From NCBI GenBank assembly GCA_032128395.1, contig JAQBGV010000147.1:1-33961 (forward strand): DNA of 33,961 bases, in the 5' to 3' direction. Below, in pieces: positions 1 to 8,198 of the stretch. Both the position numbers and the translations under genes were made by a program. Each line of letters opens with the position of its first letter. Position 1 is the first letter of the stretch. The notes beneath the pieces are model-generated. The model was not told the origin of the DNA and ran no database searches. It saw only the letters and a program-made list of their open reading frames with translations. The stretch is from JAQBGV01 sp032128395 (GTDB lineage: Bacteria > Planctomycetota > UBA8108 > UBA1146).

Positions 1-1767
1 CCGCGGGTGACGGTCGTTCCGAAGTACTTCTCGATCGTGGCCCCCGCTCGGCAGATTGGCCGGGTCGAAGAAGAAGAGGAGCTCTGGATTCTGCTGAACG
101 TCCGGGACGAAGAGCGGGATCATTCCGAGCATCGGACGAATCATCTCGAGCATCTGCGCGGTCGACTTGCCGGAGTCGGTGTAGCTCAGCATCATCCCGG
201 AGCTTCCCCCGACCATCTCGATCAGCGATCCGTACGCGGTGTTCCCCGAGAGATTCTCGCCGCTGTCCACCCGCGAGAAGGCTTTCTTCAGGGTCTCGGT
301 GCCGGTAGCGAAGATCAGCCAGTCTCCTTCGAACGCGACCGCGAGTTGCATCGCCGCAGGCCCCGCGGGAACCATCATCGACCAGACTTCACGCCCGGAG
401 ACCTCCTGCTTGGTCAGCATCCCTTGCGTGAGCTCTGGGTTGAGCATGGTCGCGAGAAGCTTCTGGAACCGCTCCTTCGAGACGAGCTTGATCCCGAAGC
501 TCAGGTCGAGCCCCATCCCCCCGCCCATCATCATGGCCATCGGATTCATCGCCGCGGCGCCGGCCGGTGACGCATAGAAGACCGACCCCTCGAGATCGGA
601 GAGCAGTTCATCCACGGTGAAGCCGAACATCCCCGACGCCTGTGCGAGCCCCGCGTTGAACTCCGCGATCTCTTCGGGGGGAGCGAGCGCGAGAATATCG
701 CGGACCACGTTCATGATCTGAGCGAGCTCGAGCCGGAGCGTGTTCGCGGAGAGCACGCTGGTCGGGGCGAAGGGAGGAGGGGCGAGCGCCTTGTTCTCCG
801 TCGGCACCAACCGAAGGAGCCCGCGGCGTCCCACCATCCCGACGAACGTCTTGTTCGAAACGCCCTTGGGACTCCAGGTGACGGTCGACGCCATCCCCTG
901 CAGGTCGGTGAGCCCGAGGGCCTGGATCACCGCGGCGGGATTCGGATCTCCCTCGCTGACCGGCATCATGGCGAGGAGTCCCATCGCGATCTGCCAGACC
1001 GGGGTCAGGTTGACGAAGCTCGACAGCTGTCCGCGACCGGTCGCAGCGGTGGCACTCTTGTAGAACGGCACGTTGCCGAGGCGCACGGTGCTTCCCGCGA
1101 CCGCGTCGAGATAGTCGACGATTCCCGCGTGATGGACACCGAGCAGGAATCGATCGCCCTTGCGCCCGAAGAAGAGGCCCAGCCCCTCTTCCTCGATTCC
1201 GGAGAAATCATAGCCGCCGGAGCTGAAGTGGGTCCGGGTCGCCTTTCCCTCGCTCATCGTGATGATGTTGCCGATCAACTGCTCGTGCATCGCGTGCACT
1301 CGATCGGTTCCGCCGAACTCGCAGATGATGTTCGGTTGCGGCTCGCCCTGCTCCGGGTCCATCATCATCCCGATCGAGAAGGACACCCGCCCGGACATGT
1401 CCTCACAGAGTGAAGTGCAGTAGTCCTTCCCGAGGGCGAGCAACCCGTGCATCTTTTCTTTCATCGCAGCGCCGTCGGTCGCCTCGCCGGCGCTGTGGGA
1501 GGCCTCTTCGATCCCCTTCTGGATCAGTCCGGAGATTCCCGTCTTGAGGGTTTGCCCGATGCGTCGAATCTCGGGATCGGCGAGGAACCGCCCCATGTCG
1601 GAGGCGTCGATCGCTGTCTTCATCGCCTTCCAGTCCCCCGTCGACATCACGAAGACGGTGCTGTCGGCGAGGTGAACGTCATCCGCACGAGCAGCGGTGG
1701 AAATGGCGGAAGTCGCCGCGAGGCCAGCGAGGAGCGCCCCCGCGAGGGCCAGAGGACGAGTGAGCAT
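1..1767 (-). CDS. Secreted two-lobe protein, DUF3352-like pattern, partial at left edge
   Basis: The frame is open from ATG at 1767 to the window edge (589 codons, no stop), so the gene is partial. The start has AAAGGAA about 7 nt upstream. Residues 1-29 look like a Sec signal peptide (MLTRPLALAGALLAGLAA, then Ala-rich up to ARA-DD), so the protein is probably exported. The rest looks like two similar lobes: each has a strand like 'GDRFLLGVHH' or 'GDWLIFATGT', then a helix, then 'GNVPFYKS' or 'GNTAYGSL', then 'SSFVNLTPV' or 'GMMLSYTDS'. That layout resembles DUF3352-type proteins, whose function is unknown. Met-rich stretches (MAMMMGGGMG) are notable. The last ~15 codons appear out of frame: shifting by one base at the five-C run 42-46 restores a more protein-like ATIEKYFGTTVTR. 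The 288-bp spacer to the divergent dihydroorotase should hold promoters for both genes, but none is clear. Confidence 0.7.
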   Translation of the reverse strand, partial: MLTRPLALAGALLAGLAATSAISTAARADDVHLADSTVFVMSTGDWKAMKTAIDASDMGRFLADPEIRRIGQTLKTGISGLIQKGIEEASHSAGEATDGAAMKEKMHGLLALGKDYCTSLCEDMSGRVSFSIGMMMDPEQGEPQPNIICEFGGTDRVHAMHEQLIGNIITMSEGKATRTHFSSGGYDFSGIEEEGLGLFFGRKGDRFLLGVHHAGIVDYLDAVAGSTVRLGNVPFYKSATAATGRGQLSSFVNLTPVWQIAMGLLAMMPVSEGDPNPAAVIQALGLTDLQGMASTVTWSPKGVSNKTFVGMVGRRGLLRLVPTENKALAPPPFAPTSVLSANTLRLELAQIMNVVRDILALAPPEEIAEFNAGLAQASGMFGFTVDELLSDLEGSVFYASPAGAAAMNPMAMMMGGGMGLDLSFGIKLVSKERFQKLLATMLNPELTQGMLTKQEVSGREVWSMMVPAGPAAMQLAVAFEGDWLIFATGTETLKKAFSRVDSGENLSGNTAYGSLIEMVGGSSGMMLSYTDSGKSTAQMLEMIRPMLGMIPLFVPDVQQNPELLFFFDPANLPSGGHDREVLRNDRHPR

Positions 1768-2055
1768 TCTGAAATTCCTTTCCAGGCCCTTGCGTCTCGA
1801 CGGCATCCGAATGTGTTCCCAGTGGGTCGCGAGCGGGTCGCGCCTGGAACTCAAGCCGGTGCTTCGAACAAGGGCGGGGCGCGGGATCGATCGGATGGTA
1901 GGGGCTCGGCGGAACTCTCTCCGTGGACCGCTCCCCCCCGGAAGCCGCTCAAGCTAACATGCGCCATTTGGGGCCGCAACTTTGCCCACAGAAGGATCGC
2001 CCCGGGCCGGGGGACCCTGAGGGCAGCCCCGCTCCCCATCGTCGGGAGATCGATC

Positions 2056-3330
2056 GTGACCGGACCTCATCGGCCTCGCGCCCGGCCCATTCCCGCTCCG
2101 TACGCGATCGAGGGCCCCACTCCGACGCCAGAGGGTCTTCGCCAGGTTCGGCTCGGGGTCGACCCCTCGTCCGGGTCCTTCACAGATCCGGGGGATCTCC
2201 CCCTCGCGCCCTGGGTTCCCCCGGGGTGTTGGATCCTCCCGGGGTTCCTCGATCTCCATGTGCACTGCAGGGATGACCCGAGCGGGGGCGAGCGTCACAA
2301 GGAAGACTACACCTCGGCGACCCGCGCCGCGGTCCACGGTGGAGTCGTCGCGGTGGGCGACATGCCGAATAATCCGGAGCCACCGGTCGACGAGCAGAGC
2401 TACCTCCGAAAGCGCGCCCTCGCCGCCGAGCGCGCGGGGATCGACGTCGTCGTCTACGGTGGAGTGACTGCGCGCGGGGGCGCGTTCCTCCCCGGAGTCC
2501 CGTGGAAGTGCTATTTCGGGCCGAGCGTCGGAAAACTCCATGACCGGGAGGGAGTCGGGACCGCGCTCGCAGGATTCCGAGGAGAGTGGGTCGCGTTCCA
2601 CGCCGAGGACCCGGCGATCCTCGAAGCCTCTCGCGATGAGTCGTGTCACGAGGACCGGCGTCCCGCAGAGGCGGAGCGGGTCGCCATCGCTAGGATACTC
2701 GAGCTCGCCGGAGAGCACGGGTTCCACCCCCACATCGCACATCTTTCGACCGGGGCAGGGCTCGAGGAGATCCGACTCGCGCGCCGGGGCGGGCTCGAGG
2801 TGACTTGCGAGGTCGCACCGCACCACCTCTTCTTCGATCGAGAGAACCGTGTGGACCATCCCCGTGGGGAGTGGCTCCAGATGAACCCGCCGCTGCGCAC
2901 CCCCGAAGACCGGCGGGCACTGATCGATGGGCTGCGCTCGGGCGAGATCGACATCCTCGCCACCGACCACGCTCCCCATTCCATCGAAGAGAATGCGGGC
3001 GGAATCAGCGGCGTCCCGCTCCTCGACACCTTCGCCCCGTTCCTCGCCTGGCTCGCCGCGAACGAGGGATTCTCTTGGCCGCGCCTCATCGAGTGCGCAG
3101 CGCGTCGACCCGCAGAACTCTTCGCTCCATTCCTCGATGGTCGCTTCGGAGTGCTCGCCCCCGGCGCGGTCGCGAGCTACGTCGTCCTCGACCCAAATTT
3201 GCCGTGGACGGTCAGCGCGGATGATGTGCAGAGCCGTGCGGGGTGGTCCCCCTTCGAAGGGGTGACGCTGCCCGCGACGGTGCGGATGACTGCGGTGCGG
3301 GGGAAGGTTTGGGAGATGAAGGAAGAGTAG
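2056..3330 (+). CDS. pyrC: Dihydroorotase (amidohydrolase superfamily)
   Basis: This cyclic amidohydrolase most likely interconverts carbamoyl-aspartate and dihydroorotate in cytosolic pyrimidine synthesis. GTG at 2056 is chosen because GGGAG lies 7 nt upstream and because it gives 424 aa, normal for the family; the frame stays open far upstream but that part is antisense to the previous gene. Metal ligands are visible: DLHVHCR (His68, His70), a candidate carboxylated Lys in PWKCYFGPSVG, a His in CEVAPHHLFF, a His in HIAHLST, and the Asp of LATDHAPHS. The Arg of HCR and the Asn of DMPNN match the substrate-binding positions, and NPPLR is also conserved. Allantoinase or hydantoinase are the main alternatives, as the families share these motifs; no other pyrimidine gene is adjacent to decide. 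The DUF486 gene follows after 43 bp on the same strand. Confidence 0.85.
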   Translation: MTGPHRPRARPIPAPYAIEGPTPTPEGLRQVRLGVDPSSGSFTDPGDLPLAPWVPPGCWILPGFLDLHVHCRDDPSGGERHKEDYTSATRAAVHGGVVAVGDMPNNPEPPVDEQSYLRKRALAAERAGIDVVVYGGVTARGGAFLPGVPWKCYFGPSVGKLHDREGVGTALAGFRGEWVAFHAEDPAILEASRDESCHEDRRPAEAERVAIARILELAGEHGFHPHIAHLSTGAGLEEIRLARRGGLEVTCEVAPHHLFFDRENRVDHPRGEWLQMNPPLRTPEDRRALIDGLRSGEIDILATDHAPHSIEENAGGISGVPLLDTFAPFLAWLAANEGFSWPRLIECAARRPAELFAPFLDGRFGVLAPGAVASYVVLDPNLPWTVSADDVQSRAGWSPFEGVTLPATVRMTAVRGKVWEMKEE

Positions 3331-3373
3331 ATCGAAAGCGGATCATCGGGCATCGGATGCAGGGAGTGCACAG

Positions 3374-3730
3374 TTGAGGACGATCCTGACGACCACCGGT
3401 CTGCTGGTGATCAGCAACGTGTTCATGACCTTCGCCTGGTACGCACACCTGAAGGAACTTCGATCGAAACCCTGGATCGTGGCAGCCCTGGTCAGCTGGG
3501 GGGTTGCCCTCCTCGAGTATCTGTTCCAGGTCCCCGCGAATCGGATCGGATTCACCGTCCTGGGGGTGGGTCAGCTCAAGATGCTTCAGGAGATCATCTC
3601 GCTGATGGTCTTCGTTCCGTTCGCGATCTACTACCTGAAAGAGCCGCTGAAACTCGACTACCTGTGGGCTAGCTTTTGCATCGTCGGTGCCGTGTTCTTC
3701 GTCTTCCGGAGCAAGTGGTTCGGAGCGTGA
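3374..3730 (+). CDS. DMT-family small membrane protein (DUF486)
   Basis: This is a 118-residue integral inner-membrane protein with four hydrophobic segments (about residues 4-24, 35-52, 65-86 and 94-112). The sequence, including NVFMTFAWYAHLK near the start, VPANRIG and LKMLQEIISLMVF in the middle, and a C-terminal FVFRSKWF, matches the DUF486 branch of the drug/metabolite transporter superfamily. The substrate is unknown. The start is TTG at 3374 with AGGGAG 7 nt upstream. It lies 43 bp after the dihydroorotase gene on the same strand and may be co-transcribed with it, but the two roles are not obviously linked. It converges on the sensor kinase gene, with 36 bp between stop codons. Confidence 0.85.
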   Translation: MRTILTTTGLLVISNVFMTFAWYAHLKELRSKPWIVAALVSWGVALLEYLFQVPANRIGFTVLGVGQLKMLQEIISLMVFVPFAIYYLKEPLKLDYLWASFCIVGAVFFVFRSKWFGA

Positions 3731-3766
3731 ACGGTCCGTCCGATTCGAGATCAGGATCTGACGCTC

Positions 3767-4346
3767 CTATCCCCCGTTCTCCCCGTTCTCCGCTTCACTC
3801 CCCAGGATTCTCATCAGTTGCGTCGACAGATCCTCGATTCGATACGGCTTCTGGATGAACCCGACGAAGCCGTCCCCCTCACGGAGCAGATCCTCGCTGT
3901 ATCCGCTCGTCAGGATCACGGGCACCGCGGGATCGAACCTCCGGAGCGCGGCACCCGTCTCGACCCCACTGAGGCCAGGCATCTCCATGTCGACGAGCAC
4001 GGCACGCAGTCGTTGGTGTTCGCCTCGGAATCGTGCGAGCCCCTCTTCACCGCTGGCGGCGAGCACCACGTCGTAGCCGCAGCGGCGGAGCATACGGTCG
4101 ACGAGCAGGCGCACGCTCTCGTCGTCGTCGATGACGAGAAGACGCCCGGTTCCACATTCCACGCGGTGGGACTCGACGAGACCCGCCCGGTGCGTTGCCT
4201 CGCCGGCGATGGCGGGAAGGAGGATCGAGAAGCGCGTACCCTGGTCCGGTCGACTCTCCACCCGGATCACGCCGTGATGACCACGCACGATCCCGACGAC
4301 CGCAGCGAGTCCGAGGCCACGACCGGTGAACTTGGTGGTGTAGAGG
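3767..4346 (-). pseudogene. Hybrid sensor kinase, C-terminal part: end of ATPase domain plus receiver
   Basis: This is the continuation of the kinase at 4267-5634 in the neighbouring frame, with no start of its own. It begins with YTTKFTGRGLGLAAV (F and G2 boxes of the HATPase domain). After a linker comes a complete receiver domain: the acidic pair in LLVIDDDES, the phospho-acceptor Asp in VLVDMEMPGLSG, the Thr/Ser in VILTSGYSED and the Lys in FIQKPY. The C-terminal receiver suggests phosphate transfer onward to an unseen phosphotransfer protein or regulator; no separate response regulator gene is nearby. All key residues are intact, so the receiver shows no sign of decay. This favours a recent mutation or a sequencing error. 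Confidence 0.78.
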
Positions 4347-5634
4347 GCTCGAAGCAGCGCGCGAGCGTGCTGGGATCCATCCCCGGCCCCTCGTCCTCGA
4401 CCTGGAGGTGCACGTAACGCCCCGTCGCGGGGTCGTCGATACCCTGAGAGTCGACGATGAGTTCTGCCGTCTCGAATTCTCCGGAGCCGGTGCGGACGAT
4501 GATCTTCCCCCCCAGTTCGCCCATCGCCTCGGAGGCGTTGATGATCAGGTTCATCAACACCTGCTGGAGTTGGGTCGAATTCCCTCGGACCGGGGGGAGC
4601 TCGACGGCGAATTCGTGCTCGACCACGACGTTGGCGCCGAGCGAGACGCGCAGGAGCCCTTCGAGGTCGGTGATGAGGTAGCCGAGGTCGATCACCTCCT
4701 CCGAGAACTTTCCCTTCCCGGCGTACGCGAGGAGCTGAGTGGTCAGGTCGGCCGACTTGCGGGCGCTCCGCTCGATCTCCGCGAGCTGACGGGCCACCGG
4801 TTCGGGGACCCCCTGCTCGAGCTGGGCCATGCTGGCGTTGCCGAGGACCCCCATCAGCAGGTTGTTGAAGTCGTGGGCGATCCCACCCGCGAGGACTCCT
4901 AGGCTCTCGAGCTTCTGGGCCTGTTGGAATCGCTCCTGGAGCCGTCGCTGCTCTTCCTCGGCGACCCGACGCCGACTGTGGACGAAGGCGAGCAGGACGA
5001 CGAATCCCGCGAGACAGCTCCCCCAGGTGAGGATCGCGAAATCGTGGATCCTCTGCCGTTCGGAGAGTCGTTCCTCCCCGATGGTCTGCCAATCCGTATC
5101 CAGGAAGATCGTGTAGCTGTCGACCCTCGCATTGAGCGCATCGAAGCTGATATCGAGGTCGTCCCCGGGCCTGCTCCCTTTCGCGATCCGCCCCTCGGCG
5201 GCGACGATCATCTCTTCGATGGTCTCGATGACGAGCCCGACCAAGTCGCTGTGGGTGGCTCCCTCCTCGATCCTGATGCGGAATAGCTCCGAATCAGGCG
5301 CGTCCTCCACGGCGAAGATCGGCCGACCGAGAACTTCGGGATCGATCTCCGTTAGAGACTCTAGGTATGAGGAAGCGATCTCGGTCGCCACGCTGAAGTA
5401 GTTCCGCCACTTCTTGTCGGTCTCGGTGGGGTCGCCCACGAGGTGTTCCTCGAACCAGAGGTGTCCCTTCGCGAGATTCTGCCGCACCCCGGAGAGCTGG
5501 CTCATCAGATGGGCTCGCCGCACCCCCTCGGAGAGCCACTGATCGTGCAGGTAGAGGAGCGGGCCGAGGAGGAGGAGTCCCAGGACCAGAATCACGGTGG
5601 CCGCGGCCTGGGCACGGAGTCTTTGGGTCGTCAT
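4267..5634 (-). CDS. Hybrid sensor histidine kinase, N-terminal part (frameshifted)
   Basis: This is the sensor and kinase portion of a membrane-bound hybrid histidine kinase. It starts at ATG 5634 behind a GAGGA-type ribosome site. Residues 11-29 form a first membrane helix; about 30-198 is a mostly helical periplasmic sensor region; about 199-219 is the second helix; a coiled coil follows. The phospho-accepting His254 lies in GGIAHDFNNLL, the N box is NLIINASEAM (Asn366) and the G1 box is DEGPGMD. At residue 430 (FEP) the frame breaks and runs on out of frame for about 25 residues to a stop at 4267. The next frame continues with YTTKFTGRGLGLA, the expected F and G2 boxes. Adding one base near 4344-4346 joins both parts into one 622-residue protein. 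As written, this fragment lacks the end of its ATPase domain and should not be active. A sequencing error or a true mutation are both possible. Confidence 0.8.
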   Translation of the reverse strand: MTTQRLRAQAAATVILVLGLLLLGPLLYLHDQWLSEGVRRAHLMSQLSGVRQNLAKGHLWFEEHLVGDPTETDKKWRNYFSVATEIASSYLESLTEIDPEVLGRPIFAVEDAPDSELFRIRIEEGATHSDLVGLVIETIEEMIVAAEGRIAKGSRPGDDLDISFDALNARVDSYTIFLDTDWQTIGEERLSERQRIHDFAILTWGSCLAGFVVLLAFVHSRRRVAEEEQRRLQERFQQAQKLESLGVLAGGIAHDFNNLLMGVLGNASMAQLEQGVPEPVARQLAEIERSARKSADLTTQLLAYAGKGKFSEEVIDLGYLITDLEGLLRVSLGANVVVEHEFAVELPPVRGNSTQLQQVLMNLIINASEAMGELGGKIIVRTGSGEFETAELIVDSQGIDDPATGRYVHLQVEDEGPGMDPSTLARCFEPSTPPSSPVVASDSLRSSGSCVVITA

Positions 5635-5669
5635 CGTCGTCCTCGTGGGGGGAGCCGGGCGGAGTGGCC

Positions 5670-5678
5670 ATTATAGCA
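5670..5678 (-). promoter_or_regulatory. Extended -10 promoter of the sensor kinase gene
   Basis: On the minus strand the sequence reads TGCTATAAT, a consensus -10 hexamer with the TGn extension, about 36 bp upstream of the kinase ATG at 5634. No good -35 hexamer is seen 16-18 bp upstream, as is common for extended -10 promoters. The call rests on consensus match and position only. Confidence 0.55.
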
Positions 5679-5747
5679 CTCGGCTCGGTCCACCCTCCCC
5701 GGTCCCCGTCCCCGAACGAAGAAGCGATTGCCGCCCGATGAAGACAA

Positions 5748-5785
5748 GAAGACGGCCCCGGGGTGTTCCCCCCGGGGCCGTCTTC
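5748..5785 (-). terminator. Strong hairpin terminator after the sugar dehydrogenase gene
   Basis: A perfect 16-bp inverted repeat (GAAGACGGCCCCGGGG and its complement) encloses a 6-base loop. It starts 17 bp beyond the stop codon at 5803 on the minus strand. The following minus-strand bases are pyrimidine-rich (TGTCTTCATC) rather than a pure U tract. It also insulates the downstream kinase promoter. Confidence 0.8.
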
Positions 5786-5802
5786 AGGCGATCGTCCCGG
5801 CT

Positions 5803-7980
5803 CTACGGACAGCCGTCGAACTCGTCACACGGAAGCAGATCATCGGTCGGATCGGTACCGCACGCCGGGAAGGGTGCGTCGGGGTCCGGACCGCTCGAGA
5901 AGAGCCACGTCAGCGTGTGGATCGGATCCGCGAGATCGACCGAACCATCGTCGTTGCTGTCGCAGGCGTCGTTGCAGGCCGGAACGCCCACACCGCCGAA
6001 GAGACCGCCGAGGGCCCGGATCGGGTCGGCGAGATCGACGGCGCCGTCAGCGTTGCAGTCCGACCGGATGAACTCCGTCGCTTCACACTCATCCGGGACA
6101 CCGTTGCCGTCGAGATCCTCCGAGCCGCCCGTGGCGATGTCGCAGCTGTCGATCGCGCCGTTCGCGTTGCAGTCCGGTGCGGAACCCTCGCTGATCTGAC
6201 AGGAGTCGATCCGACCGTCGAAGTCGCAATCGATGGCGAGGCCTAGATCGATGTCGCAGGCATCGAGGAGCTGGTTGCCGTTGCAGTCCTCCGACGTTCC
6301 CGCCGCGATTTGACACTCGTCCGGAGTTTCGTCGAGGTCACAGTCGATACTCTGACCGGCACCGATGTCGCACGCGTCGAGAATTCCGTTGTTGTTGCAG
6401 TCGGAAGTCGCGATCTGGCACTCGTCGGGGACATCGTTGCCGTCGCAGTCACCGGCGGTGCCGGCGTCGATCTCGCAGGAGTCGTGCTGGCCGTTCGCGT
6501 TGCAGTCGAACGCCGCGATCTCGCAGGCGTCGGGGATGCCGTTCGCGTTGCAATCGGTCTCGGTGCCGCCGGCGATGTCGCAGGCGTCGAGGATTCCGTT
6601 GCCGTTGCAATCGGCGGTCGGGACCTCGCAGGAGTCGGGCACCCCGTTGCCGTCGCAATCGGTGTCCGCGCCGGAGGTGATGTCGCAGATATCGCTCAGA
6701 CCGTTGCCGTTGCAGTCGACTACTGCACCGACCGCGATCTCGCAGGCGTCGACGACGAAGTTTCCGTCGCAGTCCTGCTGGTCGATGTCGGCGGGGACGA
6801 TCTTGAACACCTCGCCGTTGAGATCGCAGATGTACATCTCTCCGTAGGCATCCTCGCCGAAGCTCGAGATCGAACTGATCCCACCGTTCCCGGGGGGAGG
6901 CACGAGCTCAGACGTGCGGTTCGTCGGGGCCGGAGCGACCGGGCTCACGCCGTCGTACTCGAAGGAGAAGATGGTGTTGGCGCAGAATTCGGCGTAGAAG
7001 TAGAGGCCGTGCATGTCCGGCATCGCGCAACCGCGATAGACGTACCCCCCCGTCACCGAGCATGCGCCGCCGGCGTGTGAGTACGCCAGGATCGGATCGG
7101 TGAGGGTCGGGGAGTTGCAGGTGCAGCCGGTGAGCCCGGTGCACGAGTTCCCCTCCATGCACCTCCAACCGTAGTTCTCACCGCCGAGGGAGCTCGCGGG
7201 CTGGAAATCGATCTCCTCCCACGCGTTCTGACCGACGTCAGCGATGTACAGGTCTCCGGTGACGCGGTCGAAGCTGAAGCGCCACGGATTGCGCAGGCCG
7301 TAGGCCCAGATCTGATCGAGTCCCGCGACGCCGACGAACGGATTGTCTGGAGGGCTGGTGAACGGGGCCGCGCCATCGACATCGATGCGGAGGAGCTTCC
7401 CGAGCTGGGTGTTGATGTTCTGACCGTTCCCCTGCGGATCGTTCCCGCTCCCGCCGTCCCCGAGACCGATGTACAGGTACCCATCGGGGCCGAAGGCGAG
7501 CATCCCGCCGTTGTGGTTGGCCGCGAACTGGGCCTGGGTGAGGAGAATCGACGCGCTCGCCGGATTCGCGACGTTCGGGTTCCCCGCGGAAACGCTGTAG
7601 CGCGCGACCCGGGTCTGCCCTCCTGCGCTGCTGGTGTAGTTCACGTAGAAGAACCCGTTGGTCGCATAGTCCGGGTGGAAGGCGAGACCGAGGAGGCCTT
7701 GCTCGTTGAACCCCGTCTCCAGCAGACTCGCGATATTCAGGAACGGCGTCGGCAACATCGTCCCGCTGACCATGTCGTAGATCCGGATCGCCCCGGTCCG
7801 CTGCACCATGAAGAGCCGCTGGTAGTCCCCCTCGGGAGCGGTGACGAAGAGCACCTGGGGCACGCCGAGTGCGATCCGCCGCGTGCTCAGAGGAGTGATT
7901 CCGCCATCGACGGGGAGCGGGGCCCCCATGAAAAGGCCGGCGACGAGGAGGAGGAGTCGACAAGATCCCGAAATTCGCAT
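5803..7980 (-). CDS. Secreted PQQ-type sugar dehydrogenase with Ca-loop repeats and dockerin-like tail
   Basis: This is an exported six-bladed beta-propeller of the glucose/sorbosone dehydrogenase family, whose members oxidise sugars or aldoses with PQQ; the substrate here is unknown. From ATG 7980 it has 725 residues: a signal peptide (about 1-26), a propeller (about 30-415), tandem repeats and a C-terminal pair of dockerin or EF-hand-like units. Family marks include the catalytic-type His in AANHNGGMLAFGPDGYLY, GDGGSGNDPQGN, and RNPWRFSFD with its Arg. The propeller also holds Cys-rich insertions (CTGLTGCTC). Thirteen DxDxNG/Cys repeats follow, then DCNADGAVDLADPIRAL and DSNDDGSVDLADPIHTL, and the protein ends in PFPACG...DGCP. 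An alternative start at 8031 has the better ribosome site (GAGGAAGAG) but would give a 22-residue charged extension before the signal peptide. The protein is probably attached to or released at the cell surface. Confidence 0.85.
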   Translation of the reverse strand: MRISGSCRLLLLVAGLFMGAPLPVDGGITPLSTRRIALGVPQVLFVTAPEGDYQRLFMVQRTGAIRIYDMVSGTMLPTPFLNIASLLETGFNEQGLLGLAFHPDYATNGFFYVNYTSSAGGQTRVARYSVSAGNPNVANPASASILLTQAQFAANHNGGMLAFGPDGYLYIGLGDGGSGNDPQGNGQNINTQLGKLLRIDVDGAAPFTSPPDNPFVGVAGLDQIWAYGLRNPWRFSFDRVTGDLYIADVGQNAWEEIDFQPASSLGGENYGWRCMEGNSCTGLTGCTCNSPTLTDPILAYSHAGGACSVTGGYVYRGCAMPDMHGLYFYAEFCANTIFSFEYDGVSPVAPAPTNRTSELVPPPGNGGISSISSFGEDAYGEMYICDLNGEVFKIVPADIDQQDCDGNFVVDACEIAVGAVVDCNGNGLSDICDITSGADTDCDGNGVPDSCEVPTADCNGNGILDACDIAGGTETDCNANGIPDACEIAAFDCNANGQHDSCEIDAGTAGDCDGNDVPDECQIATSDCNNNGILDACDIGAGQSIDCDLDETPDECQIAAGTSEDCNGNQLLDACDIDLGLAIDCDFDGRIDSCQISEGSAPDCNANGAIDSCDIATGGSEDLDGNGVPDECEATEFIRSDCNADGAVDLADPIRALGGLFGGVGVPACNDACDSNDDGSVDLADPIHTLTWLFSSGPDPDAPFPACGTDPTDDLLPCDEFDGCP
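6081..6774 (-). repeat. Tandem coding repeat: thirteen 16-19-residue Asp/Cys units
   Basis: Thirteen consecutive units of the form DC(N/D)xNGxxDxC(D/E/Q)I lie within the sugar dehydrogenase gene. Unit length varies between about 16 and 19 residues, with a short Gly/Ala/Thr spacer. Each has a calcium-loop-like D-x-D/N-x-N-G core and two Cys. The last unit has Leu instead of the first Cys (DLDGNGVPDEC). The DNA copies are similar but not identical. Confidence 0.85.
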
Positions 7981-8041
7981 CGTTCGTCCATTCCGTTCAC
8001 GCCGCTCCGCCGACCGGAAGCGGTGTCCCATCTCTTCCTCG

Positions 8042-8078
8042 ACCGCCCGAGCCTCGGAATTGTTCAGTCCCGGGCGGT
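8042..8078 (-). other. Leader hairpin upstream of the sugar dehydrogenase gene
   Basis: An 8-bp inverted repeat (ACCGCCCG / CGGGCGGT) with a 21-base loop lies in the likely mRNA leader, just before the GAGGAAGAG ribosome site that precedes the alternative start at 8031. It could affect start choice or message stability. No known riboswitch pattern is recognised. Confidence 0.35.
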
Positions 8079-8192
8079 TTCGTCATCCCCATACGAGCGC
8101 GAACAGGGCCCTGCTGGCTCACGATGGCGCTCCCTCCCTCGCAGGGGGGGGCGGTCCAGCGGTCACGTTTGGGAGTTCAGATCCGTAATTCC

Positions 8193-8198
8193 ATTATA
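8193..8198 (-). promoter_or_regulatory. Consensus -10 element of the sugar dehydrogenase gene
   Basis: TATAAT on the minus strand, about 160-210 bp upstream of the two candidate starts. It lies in the same 10-base context (CCATTATAGC on the plus strand) as the kinase promoter at 5668-5677. No clear -35 hexamer is seen. In a sequence this GC-rich, two exact TATAAT hexamers upstream of genes are unlikely to be noise. Confidence 0.45.

Noticed and set aside
1447..2055. In-frame upstream extension of the dihydroorotase gene
   Set aside because: It overlaps the divergent secreted-protein gene and its spacer, has low-complexity Arg/Pro/Gly translation, and a good GTG with a ribosome site exists at 2056.
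6081..6774. CRISPR array
   Set aside because: The periodic units are coding, vary in sequence and length, and have no unique 30-40-base spacers or cas genes nearby.
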